Made by a program: the position numbers and the translations under genes
In this document: piece by piece, positions 1-5,773 of the stretch
Layout of the letters: each line of letters opens with the position of its first letter
Position numbering within the stretch: position 1 is the stretch's first letter
Notes under the pieces: generated by a model
Seen by the model: the letters and a program-made list of their open reading frames with translations, nothing else
Told to the model about the DNA's origin: nothing
Database searches by the model: none
Assembly: GCA_012270665.1 (NCBI GenBank)
Contig: JAAXHY010000408.1
Location: 1 to 7,828, forward strand
From: Dehalococcoidia bacterium
Lineage (GTDB): Bacteria; Chloroflexota; Dehalococcoidia; SAR202; UBA11138
Reading direction: 5' to 3'
DNA: 7,828 nt

Positions 1-1
1 G

Positions 2-1147
2 CCTATTGCCAGGGCGGAGTTTTCGTTACCAGAACCAGATGATCCGGGGGCTCTCGGGTGTGGCAACTCACCCCTGTATTCTCTAGATCAGGAGGACTGG
101 AACACACTCGTGTTCCTCGATGGCAAATACTCGTCGCCTATGTCCGTTGTTCACGAGCCGGATGGCGTGATCGTCTCCAACCTAGTGAACGCAGTCGCTT
201 CCAACAGCGCAATCGTCCGACAGCATCTCGCCGCCTTGGCCTCGGTTGAGGAGGATGGCTTTACCGCGCTCAACACCGCCTTCATCGGCGATGGCGCTCT
301 GGTCTACATCCCCCCGGGCGCGCGAGTTGAGCGTCCGATCCATATAGCGTTCGTTAGCTCCGAAGAAGACCTCGTCACCCATCCCCGTGTTCTTATCGTC
401 ACAGGAGCGGAGTCAGAAGTGACGATCATAGAGAGTTACACAGATGACGGAGGAGAGCGATACTTTACCAACGCAGTTGCCGAGATAGTGGTGGGAGAAG
501 GCGCAAGGATAGAGCATTATCGTCTCATGGACGAGGGTGACGAGTCTTACCACGTGGGAGTAGCGAGGGTTCATCAGAAGGATGGCAGTTCGTTCTCTTC
601 GCGCGCTTTCTACAAGGGTGTTGGGCTGGGTAGACACGACCTTTATACGCTTATAGGCGACGGATGCGAAACCGACCTCAGCGGCCTGTACATCACGTCC
701 GAAAGTCAGCACATGGACAGTTTCATAAACATAGACCACGCACAACCGAACTCCACCAGCAGGCTCTACTACAAGGGAATCCTTTCGGGCAGATCGAGGG
801 CGGTGTTCGGTGGAACGGTCTTCGTGCGAGAGGGCGCCGACAAGACGGACTCGCTCCAGTCGGACAAGAATCTGCTGCTGTCGCCGGACGCGGAGGTGGA
901 CTCAAAGCCGGCCCTGTTCATCTGGGCCGATGACGTGAAGTGCGGCCATGGGGCCACCGCCGGGAATGTGGATGAGGATACGGTCTTCTATATGCGCAGT
1001 CGAGGTGTGGACTTAGAGACGGCAAGCCGCCTGCTGATATTTGGATTCGCGTCCGAGATAATAGATACTGTCGCTGTCCCGGAACTGCACGAGTATCTTG
1101 AGCGATCCTTCCTGGAAGCTATACCGAGATACGAGTTTGAATTCTAG
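2..1147 (+). CDS. sufD: SufD, Fe-S cluster assembly scaffold subunit (5' partial)
   Basis: SufD is the SufB-like partner in the cytosolic SufBCD scaffold, which builds Fe-S clusters de novo. The frame is open from base 2 to the TAG at 1145-1147 (381 codons), so the gene enters from the left. The GTG at 110 that a gene finder may choose is internal: the residues before it (PLYSLDQEDWNTLVFLDGKY) already match the conserved block preceding the beta-helix core. Family hallmarks are the C-terminal ADKTDSLQSDKNLLLSP segment, then the DDVKCGHGATAG motif with Cys at 941-943 and His at 947-949 (the conserved C-x-H; the His matches the functionally important SufD histidine), then FYMRSRG. SufD proteins are usually 420-450 residues, so about 50 are missing. 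SufB is less likely because of these SufD-type blocks. sufU follows after 12 nt. sufB and sufC are presumably upstream. Confidence 0.95.
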   Translation, partial: PIARAEFSLPEPDDPGALGCGNSPLYSLDQEDWNTLVFLDGKYSSPMSVVHEPDGVIVSNLVNAVASNSAIVRQHLAALASVEEDGFTALNTAFIGDGALVYIPPGARVERPIHIAFVSSEEDLVTHPRVLIVTGAESEVTIIESYTDDGGERYFTNAVAEIVVGEGARIEHYRLMDEGDESYHVGVARVHQKDGSSFSSRAFYKGVGLGRHDLYTLIGDGCETDLSGLYITSESQHMDSFINIDHAQPNSTSRLYYKGILSGRSRAVFGGTVFVREGADKTDSLQSDKNLLLSPDAEVDSKPALFIWADDVKCGHGATAGNVDEDTVFYMRSRGVDLETASRLLIFGFASEIIDTVAVPELHEYLERSFLEAIPRYEFEF

Positions 1148-1159
1148 GGAATCGAGTTG

Positions 1160-1618
1160 ATGAACGATCTCCAAGACTTGTACGCTGAAGTGGTCATGGA
1201 CCACAATCGCAGGCCACGCAATTTCAAGAAGATAGAGGCGCCCGACCGCGCGGCGGATGGTTTCAATCCGCTTTGCGGAGACCATATTTCGCTGTATCTC
1301 AAATTGGACGGTGGGGATTCTATTGGCGATATCGGATATGTCGCCGTCGGATGCGCCATTTCCAAGGCGGCGGCGTCCATGATGAGCGAAGCCGTAAAGG
1401 GGCGCAGCTTAGAGAACGCGCAGCGAGTCATCTCGGAATTTCGGCAAATGCTGACCAACCGAGACGGACCTGAGCCGGACTACGAGATCATGGGCGACCT
1501 GGAGATCCTGGAAAGCGTATCCAATTACCCGACGAGAATAAAGTGCGCGACTCTGCCGCTGCATACGCTGGCTTCGGCGATAGAAAGTGACGATAAAGGA
1601 ACGGTTTCCACGGAGTAG
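1160..1618 (+). CDS. sufU: SufU-type Fe-S assembly protein, copy 1
   Basis: SufU is a zinc-bound sulfur acceptor that takes the persulfide from SufS and passes it to the SufBCD scaffold. The 152-residue protein has the full ligand set: C39 and D41 in NPLCGD, C65 in VAVGCAIS, and C129 in RIKCATL. The spacing (26 then 64 residues) is that of SufU rather than IscU, which lacks the insertion between the second and third cysteines. I start at the ATG at 1160, preceded by GGGA at 1147-1150; a TTG one codon earlier (1157) is the alternative. The residues before C65 (AV) differ from the usual GE, and a short acidic tail follows the core. It lies 12 nt after sufD. A second, clearly divergent sufU sits at the end of the same operon, so one copy may be specialised. 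Confidence 0.9.
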   Translation: MNDLQDLYAEVVMDHNRRPRNFKKIEAPDRAADGFNPLCGDHISLYLKLDGGDSIGDIGYVAVGCAISKAAASMMSEAVKGRSLENAQRVISEFRQMLTNRDGPEPDYEIMGDLEILESVSNYPTRIKCATLPLHTLASAIESDDKGTVSTE

Positions 1619-1646
1619 GGCGGCGACTAATTGAAAGACGGCTTTG

Positions 1647-1653
1647 GGAGGAG
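1647..1653 (+). promoter_or_regulatory. Ribosome binding site deciding the Rrf2 start
   Basis: GGAGGAG ends 7 nt before the ATG at 1661. It favours that ATG over the upstream in-frame TTG at 1631, whose extra ten residues do not fit the Rrf2 N-terminus. Confidence 0.75.
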
Positions 1654-1660
1654 TGGAGAC

Positions 1661-2128
1661 ATGCAGATACCCCTCAAAGTGGACTACGGAGTAAGGGCTC
1701 TGGTCGATCTGGCAATCCATCGGCAGGCTGCCCCTCTGCGGGCGAGTGAAATCGCCAGCAGGACGATGATACCGGAAGCCTATCTGGCACAGGTGCTTCA
1801 CGCTCTGGGCAAGGCGGGTATGGTAAAGGCGCAGCGAGGGCCCCACGGAGGGCATATGCTGGCCCTCGACCCGGAGGAGATTCGTCTAAGTGAAGTGATG
1901 GAATGTCTGGGCGCAGCCGAGAACCTTGTTTATTGCTTGGACGACAGCGCAGTGTGTATCCATGCGCCATCCTGCGCTCAGAGAGAGGTCTGGCAGGAAG
2001 TCGAGTTAGCAGTGTACCGGATACTTGATTCCAGGACCATTGGATATCTCGTCGATCGCAGCGAGGAAATACTGAGAGACAGAGCGGCCGGAACTCGGGC
2101 TGTCGTTCTGGCAGGCAGGCGAATTTAG
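1661..2128 (+). CDS. Rrf2 family (IscR-like) transcriptional regulator
   Basis: This is a DNA-binding regulator of the Rrf2 family, which includes IscR, NsrR and the SufR-like regulators of Fe-S biogenesis. The 155-residue protein opens with MQIPLKVDYGVRALVDLA, the classic Rrf2 first helix. A winged helix-turn-helix follows (ASEIASR... YLAQVLHALGKAGMV), then the RGPHGGHMLA wing. Three cysteines at 92, 99 and 105 (C-X6-C-X5-C) sit almost exactly where IscR carries its [2Fe-2S] ligands (C92, C98, C104), so cluster binding is likely by analogy. The first spacing is one residue longer than in IscR. The gene lies 42 nt after sufU copy 1 and 21 nt before the ferredoxin gene, inside the SUF operon, which suggests autoregulation of Fe-S assembly by cluster demand. 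Its operator is probably upstream of the operon, outside the window. Whether it represses or activates cannot be read from the sequence. Confidence 0.92.
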   Translation: MQIPLKVDYGVRALVDLAIHRQAAPLRASEIASRTMIPEAYLAQVLHALGKAGMVKAQRGPHGGHMLALDPEEIRLSEVMECLGAAENLVYCLDDSAVCIHAPSCAQREVWQEVELAVYRILDSRTIGYLVDRSEEILRDRAAGTRAVVLAGRRI

Positions 2129-2149
2129 ACTCGAACAGGAGAACTGGAA

Positions 2150-2455
2150 ATGGCATTCATTAAAGTAGGGAAGACATCCGAAGTTCCGGACGGAACAGTG
2201 AAGGTCTATGAGGTCGGAGACAGGGCGGTAGCGGTGTGTAACGTAGATGGCGAGTTATTCGCCATAGATGACGTTTGCACGCACGACGAAGCCTCCCTGG
2301 ATCAGGGATTCCTCGAAGGGTGCGAAATCGAATGCCCCAGGCACGGCGCGCGCTTCGACGTGACGACAGGGCGAGCGACGGCGCTGCCAGCGGTTATTCC
2401 CGTTGACACCTTCCCGGTTCGCGTGGAAGGCGACGACATCGAATTGGACGTCTAA
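2150..2455 (+). CDS. Rieske [2Fe-2S] ferredoxin (non-heme oxygenase ferredoxin type)
   Basis: A 101-residue soluble Rieske protein with the two ligand boxes C-T-H (about residues 43-45) and C-P-R-H (about residues 62-65), which bind a [2Fe-2S] cluster with two Cys and two His. There is no signal peptide or membrane anchor, so it resembles the small cytosolic ferredoxins of aromatic-ring dioxygenases rather than bc1-complex Rieske subunits. The AGGAGA at 2137-2142 gives a clear start at ATG 2150. Genes annotated as non-heme iron oxygenase ferredoxin subunits are a recurrent member of bacterial suf operons, from general knowledge. Its exact job there is not settled; electron supply to assembly, or use as a target or sensor, are possibilities. 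It lies between the regulator and sufS on the same strand. There is no oxygenase gene in the window, which argues against a catabolic role. Confidence 0.92.
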   Translation: MAFIKVGKTSEVPDGTVKVYEVGDRAVAVCNVDGELFAIDDVCTHDEASLDQGFLEGCEIECPRHGARFDVTTGRATALPAVIPVDTFPVRVEGDDIELDV

Positions 2456-2492
2456 CCGTTCCCCCTCACCCAGATTCTCGAGGATACTGAAA

Positions 2493-3734
2493 ATGTTCGA
2501 CGCGCAGAAAGTCCGGGAAGACTTTCCGATCTTGTCCCGGAAGGTCTATGGCAAACCCCTGGTCTATCTGGACAACGCCGCCACTACCCAAAAGCCGCGC
2601 CAGGTAATACAGGCGTTGGTTGACTACTACGAATCCTCCAACGCCAATGTCCACCGCGGAGTCCATGCACTCAGCCAGGAAGCTACCGACCTCTATGAAG
2701 GCGCGCGCGCCAAGGTAGCCCATTTCATAGGCGCAGAACACCCGGAGGAAATTATCTGGACGCGTAACGCATCCGAATCTCTGAATCTGGTAGCCCATAC
2801 CTGGGCGCAGGAGAACATTCGGGAAGGCGATGAGATAGTCGTAACGCCATACGAGCACCACTCCAATCTGGTGCCGTGGCAGAAGGTCGCGGCGGACAAG
2901 GGCGCCATGCTCCGCATAATGCCCATGCGCGAACACGACCAGAGCCTAGATATGTCGCGCGTCGACGAGTTCATCACGCCGCGCACCAAGCTGCTGTCGG
3001 TCGTGCACATGTCTAACGGCATCGGAATACTGAATCCGGTGAAAGAATTGGCGGCGAAGGCTCGCTTGGTTGGAGCGACCGTGCTGATTGACGCTACCCA
3101 GAGCGCCCCACATATGCCAGTGGATGTCACGGACCTGGACTGCGACTTCCTCACCCTGAGCGGGCACAAGATGCTTGGCCCGACGGGGATCGGAGTTTTG
3201 TACGGCAGGCGGGATATACTGGAGAACATGGAGCCTTTCCTGCGTGGCGGCGAGATGGTTCTCGAGGTATGGTATGACAGGGCGACGTGGAACGACCTTC
3301 CCATGAAGTTCGAGGCCGGAACTCCGAATATAGCGGACGCGATAGGCTTTGGCGCTGCGGTGGACTATCTGAGTGAGATAGGGATGGACAATGTGCGCGC
3401 CCACGAAGTCAGGCTGAACGCCCATGCGCTTGCCGCGTTCAAGGAACTCGAGGAAGAGATAGATATTTTCGGGCCGAGGGGCCCGGAGGAGCGAGGCGGG
3501 ATAATCTCGTTCTATTCGGAGATCGCTCATCCTCACGACCTCGGCACGTTCTTGGATCGCGACGGGATCGCTGTCCGTACAGGACATCACTGTACCATGC
3601 CGCTGATGCGCGAACTGGGAGTCGTGGCGACAGCGCGTTCCAGTCACTACCTGTACAACACTGAAGACGAGATAGACGCCTTGGTGGACTCAGTAAAAAG
3701 GGCGCTCAGGTACTTCTCCGATGGCGCTGGGTAG
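2493..3734 (+). CDS. sufS: SufS cysteine desulfurase
   Basis: A pyridoxal-phosphate enzyme that converts L-cysteine to L-alanine, leaving a persulfide on its active-site cysteine for transfer to SufU. The 413-residue protein shows the N-terminal YLDNAATTQKP block, the SNANVHRGVHALS segment, His122-His123 in PYEHHSNLVPW, the PLP lysine K226 in LSGHKMLGPTGIG, and the catalytic C367 in RTGHHCTMPLM. Length and positions agree with group II (SufS/CsdA) enzymes. I start at ATG 2493, preceded by an AGGA at 2481-2484. An open frame extends upstream to 2403, but those 30 residues lie inside the ferredoxin gene and are not conserved family sequence. The 3' end overlaps sufU copy 2 by 14 nt in another frame, pointing to coupled translation of desulfurase and acceptor. 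Confidence 0.96.
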   Translation: MFDAQKVREDFPILSRKVYGKPLVYLDNAATTQKPRQVIQALVDYYESSNANVHRGVHALSQEATDLYEGARAKVAHFIGAEHPEEIIWTRNASESLNLVAHTWAQENIREGDEIVVTPYEHHSNLVPWQKVAADKGAMLRIMPMREHDQSLDMSRVDEFITPRTKLLSVVHMSNGIGILNPVKELAAKARLVGATVLIDATQSAPHMPVDVTDLDCDFLTLSGHKMLGPTGIGVLYGRRDILENMEPFLRGGEMVLEVWYDRATWNDLPMKFEAGTPNIADAIGFGAAVDYLSEIGMDNVRAHEVRLNAHALAAFKELEEEIDIFGPRGPEERGGIISFYSEIAHPHDLGTFLDRDGIAVRTGHHCTMPLMRELGVVATARSSHYLYNTEDEIDALVDSVKRALRYFSDGAG

Positions 3735-4158
3735 TCTGGACGACATATATCGCGACGACGTGATTCTGGATCATCGTCGCAATCCCCGAAACCCAACCCG
3801 ACTGGACAGCGCCGACATCGTACTGGACGGCGTCAATCCATTCTGCGGCGACGAGATACACCTGCAAATCAAGCTCGATACGGACTGTCGTGTCTCACTG
3901 GTTGGTTTTCAGGGCGAAGGTTGCTCTATCAATCAGGCCACCGGGTCCATGCTCTCCGAAGCTATCAAGGGCCTCACGCTCGACGAGGCCGCTGGATTAT
4001 CCGACCGTTTCCACAGGATGATGCAGGGTTCGGATCCTGCGCCGGAACAATTAGCCGATCTTGGCGATTTAGGTTCGTTGGCGAAAGTCCGCGATTTTCC
4101 CGTGCGAATCAAGTGCGCGCTGTTGGCTTGGTCAACGCTCGAGGATGGTCTGAGCTAG
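3721..4158 (+). CDS. sufU: SufU-type Fe-S assembly protein, copy 2
   Basis: A second SufU-type zinc/persulfide acceptor, 145 residues, starting inside the last codons of sufS (14-nt overlap). That is the usual sufS-sufU arrangement, so this is probably the dedicated SufS partner. Ligands are complete: C42 and D44 in NPFCGD, C68 in GEGCSIN, and C132 in RIKCALL. The GEGCSI context and the C-terminal WSTLEDGL segment look closer to the Bacillus-type SufU than copy 1 does (by eye, from memory). The two copies share the motifs but differ over most of the rest, so they are not a recent duplication. The ribosome binding site is weak (an AGG about 10 nt upstream), consistent with translation coupled to sufS. 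The TAG stop shares the CTAG at 4155-4158 with the stop of the opposing ATPase gene. Confidence 0.92.
   Translation: MALGSLDDIYRDDVILDHRRNPRNPTRLDSADIVLDGVNPFCGDEIHLQIKLDTDCRVSLVGFQGEGCSINQATGSMLSEAIKGLTLDEAAGLSDRFHRMMQGSDPAPEQLADLGDLGSLAKVRDFPVRIKCALLAWSTLEDGLS
4155..4158. other. Tail-to-tail overlap of two stop codons (CTAG)
   Basis: The palindrome CTAG supplies TAG to sufU copy 2 on the + strand (4156-4158) and TAG to the moxR-like gene on the - strand (4155-4157). There is no intergenic space and no hairpin with a T-run at the junction, so transcripts from both sides probably overlap. Confidence 0.9.
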
Positions 4159-5069
4159 TCCTGAACCAGCGCTATGATGCGGTCCATGGTCTCTTCTCGG
4201 AAGCGGACCAGGTCGTCGGCGTCTTTTACCAGCGTTCCCAAAGTCTGTTCGACGGCCTGTCTGTCAAGATGGTCGTAGTGGAGTATGACCATTGCCTTGG
4301 CCCAGTCCAGGGTCTCGGATATGCCGGGAACTTTCTCGAGTCCGGACTCCCGCGTCTCCTCGACGAAACGGCAGACCTGCCTGGCGAGCTTGACGTCAAT
4401 GCCCTCGACCTTGCGGCGGACGATTCGCAGTTCTTTCTCCAGATCTGGGTAGTCTATCCAGAGATAGAGGCAGCGGCGGCGAAGGGCGTCGGAGAGGTCG
4501 CGGGTGCGGTTGGATGTCAAGATGACCAGGGGCTTGTGCTTGGCGCGGATAGTGCCAATTTCGGGGATGGTGACCTGGAATTCGGAGAGGACCTCGAGCA
4601 GGAATGCCTCGAATTCCTCGTCGGCGCGGTCTATTTCGTCAATGAGCAAGACGGGGGGCTTGTCGGGCTGGGTGAGCGCGGCGAGCAGGGGACGTTCCAG
4701 TAGAAAGTCACGGCTGAAGATCTGCTGTTCACGCTGTTCGGAGGTGAGACCGCTGCCCTCGTCGAGCCTGATCCATAGGAGCTGCTTGGCGTAGTTCCAC
4801 TCGTAGAGGGCGGTGGTGACGTCGAGGCCCTCGTAGCACTGGAGGCGAATGAGCGAGGTGTCGAGTAGCTGCGCCATGACATTGGCTATCTCGGTCTTGC
4901 CCACGCCGGCGCGCCCCTCTATGAGCAGGGGGCGTTCGAGGGCCTGCGCCATGAAGATGGAGGTGGCGATGGCGGGGTCGGCGATGTAGTCGCGGGACTC
5001 GAGCTCGCGGACGATGTCTCGGATGGGGTCGGGATTGGTTGTAATTGGCAATGCACTCCCTTTGGTCAT
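4155..5069 (-). CDS. MoxR-family AAA+ ATPase (CoxD-like)
   Basis: A 304-residue cytosolic AAA+ ATPase of the MoxR family, whose members act as chaperones in maturing metalloenzymes or other complexes, usually with a von Willebrand A-domain partner. Walker A is GRAGVGKT (residues 52-59). Walker B is VLLIDEID with D144-E145. Sensor 1 is N187 in LTSNRTRD, and the arginine-finger region is ALRRRC (196-200). The sensor 2 region reads PGISETLDWAKA and lacks the SPR arginine of classical MoxR, as in the CoxD-like branch (family recollection). No vWA gene lies in the window. The ATG at 5069 has only an AGAAG 2 nt away, whereas the TTG at 5051 (codon 7) has AAAGGGAG 4 nt upstream, so the true start may be 5051. 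It follows the protease gene by 34 nt on the same strand, and its composition resembles the SUF side. Confidence 0.88.
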   Translation of the reverse strand: MTKGSALPITTNPDPIRDIVRELESRDYIADPAIATSIFMAQALERPLLIEGRAGVGKTEIANVMAQLLDTSLIRLQCYEGLDVTTALYEWNYAKQLLWIRLDEGSGLTSEQREQQIFSRDFLLERPLLAALTQPDKPPVLLIDEIDRADEEFEAFLLEVLSEFQVTIPEIGTIRAKHKPLVILTSNRTRDLSDALRRRCLYLWIDYPDLEKELRIVRRKVEGIDVKLARQVCRFVEETRESGLEKVPGISETLDWAKAMVILHYDHLDRQAVEQTLGTLVKDADDLVRFREETMDRIIALVQD

Positions 5070-5079
5070 ATCTTCTGCT
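5049..5079. repeat. Imperfect direct repeat, copy A (moxR start region)
   Basis: It aligns with 5742-5773 in the same orientation at 25 of 32 columns (one 1-nt gap), including GGTCATA and TGCA blocks. It covers the first codons of the moxR-like gene. The pair of copies brackets the aspartic protease and the 88-residue gene. Shared ribosome-binding-site sequence explains part of the match but not all of it. Confidence 0.5.
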
Positions 5080-5082
5080 TAG

Positions 5083-5124
5083 CGCCACGGTCATAGCATC
5101 ATGCTATGTCCCCGCCACGGACAT
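5083..5124. repeat. Direct 12-mers (CGCCACGGWCAT) flanking a palindrome
   Basis: CGCCACGGTCAT at 5083-5094 and CGCCACGGACAT at 5113-5124 match at 11 of 12 bases, 30 bp apart (about three helical turns), on either side of the palindrome at 5092-5108. The second copy lies in the last codons of the protease gene. Confidence 0.6.
5092..5108. repeat. Perfect 17-bp palindrome over the protease stop codon
   Basis: CATAGCAT-C-ATGCTATG has 8-bp arms around one base and includes the protease TAG (5104-5106). There is no T-run beside it, so it is not a typical Rho-independent terminator. A protein-binding dyad upstream of moxR or an RNA hairpin at the protease mRNA end are the options. Confidence 0.6.
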
Positions 5125-5481
5125 TATGGTCACGTGCCCGCCATCCGCGACCCTTACATGGAGGTCATGTCCAACCAGCATTGACATTCCAACCAGCGGC
5201 TCATCGCCCACCGCGCCAGTCTCGACATACCTCGGCAGTCCGTCCCAGAGCGTCGTGACTCCGTACACGTTGAAGGAGACCTCTCTGCCATCGGCTAAGA
5301 CCGCTTCACCATCGCCCACGACAGGCAACTCCAAGTCTGCCACCAGCCTTGGCGGCAGGGCTAGGTAGCCGTTGAACCCTGTGTCTATCACAGCGTCCAG
5401 CTGCTGGGTCTGTCCCTCTGAGCCTCTCAAGAAAAGGGTTACAATGGCTTCAAGGTTGGCGTTCACGATGCCCTCTATCAC
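5104..5481 (-). CDS. Retropepsin-like (clan AA) aspartic protease
   Basis: A 125-residue single-domain protein of the retroviral-type aspartic protease fold. The catalytic triplet D33-T34-G35 lies in AVIDTGFNGYLALP, and the later PLVGMSMLVGHDLHV matches the second conserved hydrophobic-Gly element. Such half-size proteases work as homodimers, from family knowledge. There is no signal peptide or transmembrane segment, so it should be cytosolic. I prefer GTG 5481: it forms a 4-nt GTGA overlap with the stop of the upstream 88-residue gene and has GGGGAG (5486-5491) 4 nt before it. GTG 5493, four codons longer, has a GGGGGAAG at its own normal distance and cannot be excluded. The coupling suggests a functional pair, possibly with the small protein as substrate or regulator, but neither is known. 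A 10-base repeat in the gene (5170-5179 and 5188-5197) encodes the two LVG units. Confidence 0.85.
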   Translation of the reverse strand: MIEGIVNANLEAIVTLFLRGSEGQTQQLDAVIDTGFNGYLALPPRLVADLELPVVGDGEAVLADGREVSFNVYGVTTLWDGLPRYVETGAVGDEPLVGMSMLVGHDLHVRVADGGHVTIMSVAGT

Positions 5482-5744
5482 GTGGCTCCCCACAGGGAAC
5501 TTCCCCCAAATCGGTATAGTGTCTGATGGCCGACGCGCATTAGCCAGACTTGAGCGTCCGGGTGATGGGCGCGCAGGCGTTCCGATGCGTCAATAGCGTT
5601 TTCGCCGAGGGCATAGTCTCCACTGTCAATGTCAATGGCAACGACCTGCCCGTGGTGGTCCGCCTCGACGAGATGGCGGATGTCCCTCTCGTAAATCTCT
5701 TTCCCAAGACGGACTGTTTCATTGGCAGGTCCGTGGACGGTCAT
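5478..5744 (-). CDS. Small conserved protein paired with the aspartic protease
   Basis: An 88-residue soluble protein of unknown function. The N-terminal part contains VRLGKEIYERDIRHLVEADH, then a short beta-rich core (GQVVAIDIDSGDYALGENAID), a helix, and a C-terminal VWLMRVGHQTLYRFGG. I recall proteins of this type (LGKEIYERDIR... HHGQVVAIDI... RVG...FGG) next to clan AA aspartic proteases in Chloroflexi and other uncultured bacteria, but I cannot verify this here. It has a strong ribosome binding site, AAGGAGA at 5750-5756, 5 nt before the ATG. It begins 24 nt after the methyltransferase stop and ends in the GTGA overlap with the protease start, so the two are probably translated together. 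The two-gene, overlapping, small-protein-first layout resembles toxin-antitoxin modules, but nothing in the sequence shows toxicity. Confidence 0.8.
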   Translation of the reverse strand: MTVHGPANETVRLGKEIYERDIRHLVEADHHGQVVAIDIDSGDYALGENAIDASERLRAHHPDAQVWLMRVGHQTLYRFGGSSLWGAT

Positions 5745-5773
5745 TGCAGTCTCCTTCGGTCATACTTTCTACT
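5742..5773. repeat. Imperfect direct repeat, copy B (start of the 88-residue gene)
   Basis: Partner of 5049-5079 (25 of 32 columns identical). It spans the methyltransferase stop, the 24-nt gap and the start codon of the 88-residue gene. Here the codon at the left end is ATG; in copy A the same position is TTG, in frame with the ATPase. Confidence 0.5.

Noticed and set aside
110..1147. sufD as a complete gene starting at GTG 110
   Set aside because: The frame is open to the left edge and the residues before 110 already match SufD, so the gene is truncated by the window rather than starting at 110.
1619..1660. Internal promoter ahead of the Rrf2 gene
   Set aside because: There is a TTGAAA-like hexamer at 1631, but no plausible -10 at the right distance in a 42-nt gap.
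2403..2492. 30-residue N-terminal extension of SufS
   Set aside because: These bases lie in the ferredoxin gene and gap. The start at 2493 places Lys226 at exactly the E. coli SufS position and His123 likewise, with an AGGA in front.
2946..3647. A 233-codon open frame antisense to sufS
   Set aside because: It lies wholly inside a gene with intact catalytic motifs, and its residues show no domain pattern.
3921..4703. A 260-codon open frame on the + strand across sufU2 and antisense to moxR
   Set aside because: It overlaps two genes with clear motifs, has no recognisable domain, and its low-complexity acidic, Gly-rich content is typical of a shadow of the ATPase codons.
5170..5197. Repeat TCCAACCAGC (5170-5179 and 5188-5197) as a regulatory repeat
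   Set aside because: It is 18 bp apart, in frame, and encodes the repeated LVG of a conserved protease element, so protein constraint explains it.
5478..5744. A proven toxin-antitoxin system
   Set aside because: The layout is similar, but neither protein resembles a toxin or antitoxin family I can name, so only a coupled pair is claimed.
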